In this document: positions 44,201-54,168 of the stretch, one piece after another | Numbering within the stretch: the first letter of the stretch is position 1 | How the letters are laid out: every line of letters starts with the position of its first letter | Origin: Flaveria trinervia | Taxonomy: Eukaryota > Streptophyta > Magnoliopsida > Asterales > Asteraceae | Direction of reading: 5' to 3' | Assembly: GCA_025506515.1 (NCBI GenBank) | Contig: CM046443.1 | Coordinates: 21,483,355-21,547,354 of the forward strand | DNA: 64,000 nt | Program-made: the position numbers and the translations under genes | Notes under the pieces: model-generated | Seen by the model: only the letters and a program-made list of their open reading frames with translations | Told to the model about the DNA's origin: nothing | The model's database searches: none

Positions 44201-46790
44201 CCATTTACTAAGAAAGTCATGAACTCATTAAGATGAAGAACATCTTTCTGTCATGCGATTGAAGTTGTGCGACTGAGTTCAACAGTGCGATTGAACCGTG
44301 CGAAAGGGGTTCAGTCGTACGATTGAATGGTCCGAATGGGGTTCAGTCGTGCGATTGACCCATACGTATCTCAGTGTGTGCGATTGGCTCCTACACATAT
44401 ACCTTCATGCGGTTACCTCAGTCATGCGACTGAACTTCATACGCATGGTTCAGCCATGCGTATGGGCAGTTTGAGCCCTTCAGTCGTGCGACTGAAGTTC
44501 ATCTGGCTGTCCATTCGCATGAAGACCAATTGTGCGATTCACATTTTTAGTTTCACCAATTTTTGTGTTTTAAACCTCTATATCTAGTTCATTGATCACC
44601 ATCTCGTCACTAATGACCTAGTAAACTTAATTTTAACGTTTAGTTTAGCTGTTTATTTAGGTTAGGGCATTTTTCAGTCCGATCAAAGTTTCATTCGAAT
44701 AACCCAATTTGGACTTAAAATCTTCTGATTTCTACAAGATTGAACTGCAATGTACCTTGATTCTTGTCAATCGAAAGTCAGAAGATGAACTGCAATGTGA
44801 ACAACTGTCTCTAGAAATTTTGGCAGAGTACGGTAAAGAGAGCGATTTGGGGTGCGATTGGGAGTGATGAATGAGACGCGATCGACTGAGGCCCTTTAAA
44901 TACTGACCCTAATTTCAATCGGCCGACTGGCCTCATTCGCAAGTTCATTCGGGCGACTGAGGTTCAGTCGTGCGATTGGTCCAGTCGGTCGCTTTCAATC
45001 GGCCGACTGAGTCTCAGTCGGTCGACTGACTCATTCGGTCTCCTTTATTCTCATCTCAATTAACCGACTAAGTCTCAGTCGGTTGACTGACTCATTCGCA
45101 CCCTGTCATCCGGTCGAATGACTCAATTTCATGTCCAGTCGTGCGAATGGGATCCATTCGCATGGTTGGTCCATATTCATGGTTCAATCGTGCGAATGGG
45201 TCACACTTGGTAGATTTTCTGCCATTTTTGAACATTTTAACCTTTTGAAATAGATATTATAAGCTCTTAACCAATTCAGTCCTTTCAGACGTGATTTTTT
45301 AAAATTTGAAAACCATGTGGCCATCTCAGACATGACCCTTTTAGGTAAGTTAATTCCCTTCTGATTTCCCTGATGTAGTCCGACAGACACACAAATTAAA
45401 AGATTAACATAAAAACTTAAACTAACTACACAAATAAGTTTATTTTTGGACTTTTTGTGAGAGATAAAACCTAAGATGGAAATCTAAGGGATTTGGTTAG
45501 GGAGTATACAGCTTCAACTTAGATTGATCATATCTGGACCATTCAATTTTGGAATCATACAGGAACATCAAATCATTTGGGACTTGTTATTTAAAAACTT
45601 TTTGATGCTTAAATTCTTGGTGTTCATCCAGAGTCGTTAGCAACTTAAGGAAATCATACTGAAACTCTTAGATTTTCACATTGATTTGAACTCTTGAGAA
45701 TGTAGCCACTAAGATTGTCAGTATGTTTGTCCCTTAATCCATACACAGACTGTTGATGCAGACTGGTGACTGATTTAGGTTTAATTATTTCAGCTAACAT
45801 TTGTGGATCCCACACTTATATGGTAATCAACATTCCTCAGAGGTTTTGAGCGGTCTACGGGTATTATTACAAGAAGAGACTATTCTTAGAGCTTTCAAAG
45901 AGAAACCTGTCCTCAGGTCAGTGCCATCGCACAGCAGAGAGGCGGGAAACAACAATGATTCTAGAATATCTAGGTTATGCTTATCCTCAGTCAGTGCCAT
46001 CGCACAGCAGAGAGGCACACAACCTATCTCCTTGTTAGAGAAGCTTATTTTATTTGACACAATATGCACCAACAACATAAGTCATTAGCTTTATTGCATT
46101 TGTCTTTCATTTTTTCTTGCTTTGCTCTAATTATGGTCATCCGCCACTTTTGTGGCATTTAAATGCTCATTACCCCTTATTGGAATATATTTGATTGTGT
46201 TAACCAGTGATAAGATGGAAGCCCACAGTCAGTTGAACAACTTAGTTTGATCTTGAGATCACCAATCAGGTCTAATTGTCGATCGTGTTGAATCTACCAA
46301 CATATCATTTGTGGTCTAACAGCCTCTAAGTCTACTTTGTTTGTGTCACCTTAGGAGTTGCCAGTTTTCTATCATCTTCCCTTTTTATGTTGCTTAGACT
46401 ACACAACTTATACTTTGAAGTTTTGCATCTTTTCAAACTTAAAATTTTAAAATCCCTCTTGATTTGTTCCTGTGTACTATCATTTTCCAAAGGTATTGAA
46501 TCGGTATCACAGACACAATCTACCTCATTTTAGCTAGTTCCCCCTTCTCCCTCATTTTTTTATTATAATTTTTTTAATGTTAACTTGCTGACATATTCTC
46601 CCCCTAAAATACTAAAATCATTTCAGATTTAATTATTTTTGGATTTTAATAAACAGCAAAAGAACATGAGTTTAACTATAACAGACAAAAAGAAAAAAAA
46701 CAGATAACATAAAATAAAATAGATGTGAACGAAACTACATCGGACTACACATTATTCTTATAAGGAATTACCTCACTTTTCTTTTTAACG
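44200..46790 (-). other. Copia-2 spacer between RNase H and ORF3
   Basis: About 2.6 kb without supported coding sequence. Besides the motif arrays it holds a 32-bp direct repeat (CAGTGCCATCGCACAGCAG at 45911-45943 and 45985-46016) and AT-rich sequence. The length is unusual for a region inside a Copia element and may contain a promoter and leader for ORF3. Confidence 0.6.
44250..45190 (-). repeat. Palindromic motif arrays upstream of Copia-2 ORF3
   Basis: Two clusters (about 45190-44870 and 44560-44250) of motifs like those in the Copia-2 LTR: CAGTCGTGCGACTGA, CAATCGGCCGACTGA, CAGTCGGTCGACTGA, CAGTCGGTTGACTGA, GTGCGATTG and TTCGCATG. Between them is a TATA-like TATTTAAA (44902-44895 on the minus strand), about 720 bp before the ORF3 ATG. 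Confidence 0.85.
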
Positions 46791-48290
46791 CCGTTGACCT
46801 CTAGCAAATATTGAAAATGTGTTTTTCAAAGGCTTTAGTATAGAGGTCACCACGTTGAAAATCTTATTAATTTTAACCACATCAATTAAGTTCTTTTCAA
46901 CAGTCTCTTATGAAGTGGTATTTAATACCGATGTGTTTGGTCTTAGGATGTTGAACCGGATTTTTGGTTACTGCAATTGCAGCAGAGTTATCAACAAAAA
47001 TAGGAGTAGATGAGAATTTTAAACTGTAATCCCGCATTTGCTGTTGAATCCAAATGATTTGTGAACAACAACTTGCAGCAGCAACATATTCGGCTTCACA
47101 GGTTGACAATGCTACCGATGTCTGCTTCTTACACTGCCATGTAACTAATCTTCTCCCAAAGAATTAACACCCCGCTGATGTAGACTTGTAGTTCATTTTG
47201 CAGCCTCCATAGTCTGAGTCACTATACGCCGTGAGCTCAAATCATCATCATGAGGATACCACAACCCCAGTGTGGGTGTACCCTTTAGATAGCGAAAAAT
47301 CCTTTTGACCCCGATCAGATGATTGACCTTAGGTTTAGCCTGATATCTGAACATAAACATATAGCATACATGATATCAGGTCTTGAGGCAGTGAGATACA
47401 TGAGGGATCCAATCATTCCTCGGTACATAGTGACATCTACAAGATTTCCATTCTCATCAGGTGCTATATCATGATTCGTAGCAAGTGGAGTCCCCCAGCA
47501 GCAGAAGCATTCTCCATGTCAAAGCAACTGAGAATGTCTCCTACATACTTGGTCTGATGTAGAAAGATCCCATTAGGTGTTTGATCCACCTGTAACCCGA
47601 GAAAGAACTTCATCTCCCCCATAGCCTCATCTCAAACTCTTTCTTCATCACTGCTTCAAACTCTTTGCATAACTCTTCGTTCTTGACCCGAAGATTATGT
47701 CATCAACATATATTTGTACAAGCAGTAGGTCGCCATCCTTTTCTTTAATAAACTGTACAGTCAATGACTCCCCTGCGAAAGCCGTGTTTCACAAGATGAG
47801 TCGAGAGTTTCTCATACCAAGCTCGACGAGCTTGATGAAGCCCATATAAGCTTTGTCGAGCTTGTAAACTCTATCCCGATGATAAGGGTCTTCAAATCCC
47901 TCGAGTTGACTTACATAGACTGTTTCCCTGATTTCCCCACGAAGGAATGCACTTTTCACATCTAATTGGTAGACTTTAATCTTCATGTACGATGCATAGG
48001 CAAGGAAGATACGAATAGCTTCCATCCTTGCCGGGTGCAAACCCTCATTATAGTCAATTCCCTCGACTTGGCGAAAACCTTGAACCACCAGTCGAGCTTT
48101 GTTCCTGATAATGACTCCTTGGTCATCCTTCTTGCATTTTAGTACCCATTTGGTGCCATGACTTTAGCACCTTTAGGTCTATCACCAGAGTCCATACACC
48201 TAACTTCTTAACTGCAGAAGTTCTTCTTGCATGGCACTCACCCACGCCTCGTCATTTAGTGCTTCACTGACATATTTTGGCTCACCTGCG
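46790..48290 (-). pseudogene. pol: Copia-2 reverse transcriptase and RNase H
   Basis: Minus-strand RT starts about 48290 and has an open piece 48088-47789 with MVQGFRQVEGIDYNE and VYQLDVKSAFLRGEI (first catalytic Asp). YVDD lies at 47710-47699. RNase H follows; its end is open at 47109-46897: MSTCEAEYVAAASCCSQIIW contains the catalytic Glu and PIFVDNSAAIAV an Asp, then HPKTKHIGIKYHFIRDC. Several small indels separate the pieces, although catalytic residues remain visible. Confidence 0.9.
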
Positions 48291-48458
48291 AACCAAAACA
48301 TCGATAAGCACCATCATGAATGTAACCTTTCTCCATAACTGAGGCGTAATCAGCTGAGTATAGCTGATTTTGGGTTTGTACTCCTGATCAGACATCTCCA
48401 ATAACATTGTCAAGGGGATGATAGACGTTTAGTCGTGATCCTGGAGTAGTCGGCACAG

Positions 48459-49760
48459 TCACCTCCGAACCAAGATTGTGAACATTTTGTTCTGCATCTG
48501 AGGAAAGTGGAGTTTGAGGTTCCGAAGTCGAGGTGCATCGCTTATGGATGCTTGTGGACTTTCAGGAACTGGAACCTGTTCCTCCTGACTATTCTGGTCA
48601 TCTGCTTCAGTTTCATCTTCAGAGGAGGAGTCACTATCATCGACTACCCCTTCTGACTGAGTAGATGATTCTCCCTGTGTGCTAGATGGTGTATTTAGAA
48701 TATCATACATCATCCTAGTAGCTAACTCATCATCCGAGGGAGAGAGAGGGATGTTGAAGGATTTGAAGAATCCATCATAATCGAAGAAGTATGCAGGTCC
48801 TTTGCCTATAGGTGTGTGGTATATCTCTAAACGTCGACATTACACCACACTTCTACAAGACCCGTTGAGTTATTGTAAACTCGCTTGTTCGGTATGTTGT
48901 ATCCTAGAAAAATTCCTTCAACTGCCTTCTCGCTGAATTTGCCTTCTTGTGTCTTCTTCAGAGTAGTGTACACGGTGCGCCAAAAGGTTCAAGATACTCC
49001 AAATTCGGTTTGCGTCTTTGTAGTAGCTCCTAACATGTCTTTCCGTGGCGCTTGACTATTAGGACTTGATTCAGTGTATAACATGCATTTGCCACTGCCT
49101 CATTCCAGAATTGGATAGGCAGTTTCGAGTCTGCCTGCATAGTCCGTGTTGTCTCTATCAAACTCCTGTTCTTTCTCTCAGCAACGCCATTCATCTGAGG
49201 TGTGTAAGCAAGAAGTGATTGATGCACAATTCCCTTTTCCTTGTAGTATGCCCCATCCCTTGATTCTTGAATTCTGTCCCGTTGTCTGAGCGTATTTGTC
49301 GAACTTTAAGCTTGTAGAGTGATTCCAGTGTGGTTACTAATTCCTTGAATGTCTCCAAAGTTTCTGATTTGGATTTCAGAAACATTACCCAAGTGAACCT
49401 TGAGTAGTCATCATTGACCACAAAACAGTACACGTCGCCTGCAATGCTCCTTGTACTAACTGGACCAAACAGATCCATGTGAAGAAGCTCAAGAGGAAGT
49501 TCTATTGAATGAACTTTCTTTTCCTTATGAGACTTCTTTGTCTGTTTTCCTTTCATGCAAGCTACATAAAAGTCAGGAAGTTGAAGTTCTTGACATTTAC
49601 TCCTCTCACTAAATCCTTCTGAATCAAATGATTCATCTTCCTTTGACTAATGTGTCCCATTCTCCGATGCCTAGGAGATTGAATCCTTCTCAGTAGCTTT
49701 AGATAAAAAACACTGAACCTCATGATCCGTTGTAGCAGCTGTTGACAGATCCAAGACATA
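48459..49760 (-). pseudogene. pol: Copia-2 integrase
   Basis: Minus-strand open pieces: HRRMGHISQRKMNHL (zinc-domain histidines), CMKGKQTKKSHKEKK, LLHMDLFGPVSTRSI (first catalytic Asp), VRQIRSDNGTEFKN (second Asp) in 49556-49191; then YTPQMNGVAERKNRSLIET with the Glu in 49227-49030; then the C-terminal region and a Ser/Glu-rich linker (48713-48459: STQSEGVVDDSDSSSEDETE). The D-D-E residues are all present but lie in different frames because of one-base shifts near 49220 and 49560. Confidence 0.9.
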
Positions 49761-50117
49761 AAGGTCTTTATATCTTGAAGCAGTCATCAGAAGTTGGTTC
49801 TCTGGGATCATATATTCTTTCTTCAGCACGTAACACTTCTGGTTATCGAAGATGACTTTAAATCCTTTATCACAGATTTGGGAAACAGAAAGTAAGTTGT
49901 TCTGAAGTTGTTGAACGTAGTTCACCTTATCAAACTTAACTTTCTGATTTCCCACTTCTCCCTGAGCTGTGATATAGCCTCCTTTGTTTCTTGCAAAGGA
50001 AACATGCCCTCCTTTTATTTGTTTGACGTTAGATAAAAGGGCTCTATTTCCTGTCATGTGCCTGGATGCTCCGCTGTCTATAATCCACGTGTTAGTCTCA
50101 ACACTGTATCGAACACC
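49671..50117 (-). CDS. pol: Copia-2 protease
   Basis: The pol frame begins GGT GTT CGA right after the AG at 50119-50118. NTWIIDSGASRHMTGN carries the intact Asp-Ser-Gly of the retrotransposon aspartic protease, followed by KGGHVSFARNKGGYITAQG and NNLLSVSQICDKGFKV. The open frame continues to about 49671, into the start of integrase. Protease would process Gag and Pol in the particle. Confidence 0.88.
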   Translation of the reverse strand, partial: GVRYSVETNTWIIDSGASRHMTGNRALLSNVKQIKGGHVSFARNKGGYITAQGEVGNQKVKFDKVNYVQQLQNNLLSVSQICDKGFKVIFDNQKCYVLKKEYMIPENQLLMTASRYKDLYVLDLSTAATTDHEVQCFLSKATEKDSIS

Positions 50118-50145
50118 CTGCACATACAAAGTAAATGAATTAGTT
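50115..50145 (-). promoter_or_regulatory. Gag-pol junction with splice-acceptor-like sequence (Copia-2)
   Basis: On the minus strand gag ends KAWVPNLN at TAA (50142-50140). CTAACCTAAACTAATTC overlaps the stop, then TTTACTTTGTATGTGCAG, then GG. AG is at 50119-50118. Pol starts in phase exactly at GGT. Here pol is one base past a gag codon boundary, unlike Copia-1 and Copia-3 (two bases), while the phase after AG is the same. Confidence 0.6.
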
Positions 50146-52958
50146 TAGGTTAGGAACCCAAGCTTTGACTGTCTTGGGTTTCCCAGAGGCATCACACATC
50201 ATAAAATCCACCCATTGACCATTAGAGGGTGAGGGTAGCTCAGGTTCCTTCTTGTCATCAGTATTAGACACGTAGGTGGACTTTTCTTTCCATAAGCCAG
50301 ATTTGTGCAAGGCCTGTTTATGATAAACAGTCGTCTGGCTTACAGGTTGGACTTTAGGTTCACTAGCTCTTCTAGGTGGAGTTAGAGAACTCCGCTTAAA
50401 AGACCTAGGTCTAGAGTCCTGAAGATCAATCTTCTTCCTAGGTGTCTGATAGAAATGACAGTAGGAAGCAATGTGTCCACATTCTCCATAGTTGTAGCAT
50501 GACCTGCTATCAACTTTATGAGTAGACTTTCTTTGTGGAGAAGTGTGTGACACTTTAGTAACATCAATCACTTTAATTTTTGACTTGTATGTTTGATGTT
50601 TTCTCCAATTTAACAAAATTTATTGATTTAACCTGTTTCACTTTTTGGTTAACTGGTTTTTGACTTGAAGCATGTGAAAAAGTAGCATTTGAAGTCCTTT
50701 TAGGTTCTTATTTGACTCTGTTTGACCCTGACTTTAAGTTAACTTTTTCAAATTCATTTTCCAGGTTAACACAAGGCAATTTACCCTTTGCTTTGAAGTG
50801 GCCTCATTTGTTTCTGGCCAGATTCAGTAGATGAACATGAGGTGTCTGGATCAGTAACAAGAGGAGTAGTCACCACATGATCCTTGATGGGGTTATTATT
50901 ACTGGTCTAGACTTAGTGTTCATCAAGGTCTCAGGTGGTGGTGGAACCACTTTGTAGCCTAATCCCTCCCCGTTATTCCTTTCTCTCACTAAGTGTTGAA
51001 CTATGTGTGAAGAGCTAGTCCAACTATGCAGTTTCTGTTTTAATGAATTAACTTCGACTTCTAGAACTGCCTTTTGCTTCTTAGTTTCTTCTAGGGAGTT
51101 TAGATAGTACTTAATGTCATTTGCTTGGTTAAAGGCCACTACTTCGGTTTCCTAAGTTGTTTAGTCAATAGGTCTATCTTTTCTTTATAACTATGCTCAT
51201 TTTGTTTTAGTACTCTATTAGCCTCAGTGCACAGACGTAAATCTTTTACTAAGTTATCATTATGATCTAATAACCTAGCAAAATTTTCATCTATGCTATT
51301 CCTAAAAGTATCACATTCAGAACAAGCATGATTATTAAAAATTTGGTCAGTGGTACTTACCTGAGTTGGTTCAGAAGAATTAGCCATCAGTGCAACATCA
51401 GATGTTTCTGGTTCTGGTGATTCTGACTTTTCTTTCTCTGACGAGGAAACTTCCTCAATTGGTTTGTAACTGACCTCGGCTACAGTTGTTTCTTCACTAT
51501 GTGACATTGCTATCTCAACTGCTATATCACCTTCACTTGCAGAATCATCATCAATATCCTCAACACTGGCAATGTTAGATTCTCCTGGTGAGACAACCTA
51601 AAACTCCAATCCTGTCCTTCATCATCATGAGCAGTTAAGGCTTTTGGATCCTTGTTTGATGAAGTAGAACTAGAGGCTTGCTTGTCTTGGCGAGTAAAGG
51701 ATGAGAACGGGTTCCCATTCCCCGTCTTCTTTGGCTTGACACATTCTCTTTTGAAGTGCCCTTTCTCACCACAGTTAAAGCAGGTCACTTTACTCTTGTC
51801 AAGCCAAAGGTGGTATCCTTAGTAGCAACCAAGTTCTGTCCAGTCTTTTTCACAAACTTTTTCGCCCTTCGGACAGCACTTGCTAAGGCCCACATTATAT
51901 CCATTCTCTCAAGCTCCATCTCATCCACCTGCTCGTAGTCCTCATCTGCCAGATCGCAGTTTCCAATCTTCCCGGCAACAAGTCCATCATATGAATGAAC
52001 CACTGCTGCTAAAAGATCCATATGCTCTCGAGCTACTTCCACGGTCACATTACCGAGGTTCTCGATCTTCAGTTTGGTAGCGCTTGCTTCTGATCCAATA
52101 TGATGGGTACATGATGACCCAGACGTGTCTGATCCAGAAGAGAAGCATGTGAAGGACCTGACAAGCTAGACACAAAATAGTCTGGAGTGGTGCTCCAGAT
52201 GTCTTAGCTTGAGGCGTGGCGTTGTATAAAGCTGGATTTTGTGTATACGAAGACTTCTGAGCTCTATACTTCATCCTTAGTGCTTCTTCTCGCAACTTAA
52301 GAATGAAGTCATTTATATCCAGTTTTACCAGTATTCCATTCTGTCTCAGGTTAGACACGAATGTAGCCCACTTATCAGGCAATCCGTCTGCGAAGTTGCT
52401 TACTTTCTCTTCTATGGTAGTAGTCACTCCATGTGTATGCAATTCGCTCATCAAGTGGTAGAATCTGTCTATGACTTTGTCCAAACTTTCATTACCAATT
52501 GATGAGAAGTTATCGAATTCCTTCTTTAACTCCTTTGCCTTGATTGCCTTCAATGATGCATTCCCATCATATCTCTTCTCTAGCTCATCCCACAGTTTCT
52601 TGGACTGCTTGTTCTCTGAATACTGGTGGAATATGTCTTTGGGGATAGACTGAGTTATCAATGCATAAACTCTTTTCTCTGCATTGTACTTTACTTTCTG
52701 TGCGTCTGTCATCCCGCTTAATGTTAGCTTAACTCCATCAGCTCCCACTGGTGTACTATAACCAATCTCAATGGCTTCCCACAGATTAGGATCTACTCCA
52801 TTAAGGTAGATCTCAAAACGTTGTTTCCAGTGGGGAAACTCATCTAAAGTCAAGAGCTTTGGTGGTTTATTGTGATTCCCCACCTCACTCTCAAGCAACA
52901 GCAGGTTTTGTATCCTTGAGTCCTTCCCAGCAGTAAAAGCTGACATCTGATCTTCCAT
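50140..52958 (-). pseudogene. gag: Copia-2 gag with two zinc knuckles
   Basis: ATG 52958 (MEDQMSAFTAGKDSRIQ) opens 302 codons with the Copia gag core: FPHWKQRFEIYLNGVDPNLW, KKLWDELEKRYDGNA, ELKKEFDNFSSIGNESLDK. After shifts near 52180 and 51786 the middle part has AKKFVKKTGQN and the CCHC knuckle CFNCGEKGHFKREC (51782-51741). Then acidic/Ser-rich and coiled-coil pieces (51507-50870). In 50616-50140 a second knuckle CYNYGECGHIASYC has Tyr in place of its second Cys, so zinc binding is doubtful. Ends AWVPNLN-stop, matching the gag ends of Copia-1 and Copia-3. Confidence 0.9.
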
Positions 52959-52992
52959 GACTAATAAACTTATAATCTAATCAAACAAACTT

Positions 52993-53225
52993 TCACTGAT
53001 GCGACTGAAGGATGCGAATGAGCTAATCGTGCGTATAAGTTCTGCGATTGGTTCAATCGTGCGAATGAACTGGGCGATTGGTTCAGTCGTGCGAATGAAT
53101 CTGGTGCGTATGAACTATGCGAACGAACGGTTCAGTTGGCCGAATGAGGGTGCGACTATGTCCAATCGTGCGTATGAGCAATGCGAATGGAGTCCAGTCG
53201 TGCGAATGAGTCACTCGTGCGACTG
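52993..53225 (-). repeat. Motif array in the Copia-2 gag leader
   Basis: Between the PBS and the gag ATG (52958) are about fifteen motifs such as GTGCGAATGA, TGCGATTGG, GTGCGACTGAAG and GTGCGTATGA (+ strand reading), the same class as in the LTR and upstream of ORF3. The array ends 35 bp before the ATG. Confidence 0.85.
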
Positions 53226-53438
53226 AAGCTGCTGTTTTGCGAAAATTTCTAGGTTTGACGAGTTTCATCCATAAAGATTCGAATTTTCACAAGTTCTAAT
53301 CGCCTAAGTCCGTAGAAACCAAACTTCGATGAGCAGGGAACTTCCAAGATCACTTTTGATGCCAAAGATTGCGTTTTTAGTGCAAAACACAAACTTTTAT
53401 GCAATCTTGATTGAATCAACACGTAATCAAGAGCCAAT

Positions 53439-53451
53439 AGCTCTGATACCA
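53439..53451 (-). promoter_or_regulatory. Copia-2 primer binding site
   Basis: The minus strand reads TGGTATCAGAGCT starting at 53451, two bases inside the 5' LTR end, matching the initiator tRNA-Met 3' end. Confidence 0.93.
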
Positions 53452-53453
53452 CT

Positions 53454-54163
53454 TGTTCGGACCTGGTATTTGACCGAAATACCTGATGATTAACGTGTAA
53501 ACCAGATCAAATAGTGCGGAATCCTATTTGATTGGCGATCCAATCAGTGAGAACACACGAAAAATCAATCAAGGATTGAAACTAACGTTAGAAATCGATA
53601 GGGAATCGATCTAATGTGTTCTATGAACTTGGAGAACGTTTGGAAGGTTTCTGGACAGCTAGGGTTCGTCTGGAATCGTAATTGATCGAGAGTTTTGTTT
53701 TTCACGAATTGAGTTGTATTTATAGGTTGGCACTATTCAATCGTGCGACTGAACCATTAGTCTGGTTCAGTCATGCGATTGAACCATGCGGTTGATTCAT
53801 TCGTACGACTGAGTGTTCAGTCGTGCGACTGAGCCAATCTTATGTTACAGTCGTACGACTGATCCAGTCTCCTGGTTCAGTCGTGCGACTGAGTCAATCG
53901 TGTGAAGTTCTTCATGCTTATGGTTCATTCGCATGAGCCATTCGCATGGGAACTTCATTAAGTTAAGTTTGAATGTTTTAGTTAATTAATATAACATAAT
54001 GTGCAACCATTCAAATAATCATAAACCCAATCGATTCAGTCACGACTCATTAGTGAACTATTAAACATTATAATGAACAGACTATCAATATCATTTCATT
54101 AATCATACCAAACAAGATCTATTACATCACATATCATGATCTAGGGACATACATGTATCAACA
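53454..54163 (-). repeat. Copia-2 5' LTR
   Basis: 710 bp, + strand TGTTCGGACC to TATCAACA, followed by the target duplication ATCTC. The TATA box is at 53716-53725 (minus strand CTATAAATAC), 758 bp before the gag ATG. The perfect palindrome CAGTCGTACGACTG is at 53848-53861. Confidence 0.96.
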
Positions 54164-54168
54164 ATCTC

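Larger units (their letters stand above)
40028..54163 (-). mobile_element. Copia-2: young, long SIRE-type LTR retrotransposon with ORF3
   Basis: 14.1 kb, minus strand, flanked by ATCTC at 40023-40027 and 54164-54168. LTRs of 711 and 710 bp differ at about six positions, so insertion was recent. Order on the minus strand: LTR, PBS, leader with palindromic motifs, gag with two knuckles, PR, integrase, RT, RNase H, a 2.6-kb non-coding spacer with motif arrays, ORF3, PPT, LTR. Despite youth, many one-base frameshifts interrupt gag, pol and ORF3, which is suspicious and may reflect base-level assembly errors. Inserted in Copia-1 ORF3. Confidence 0.95.
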
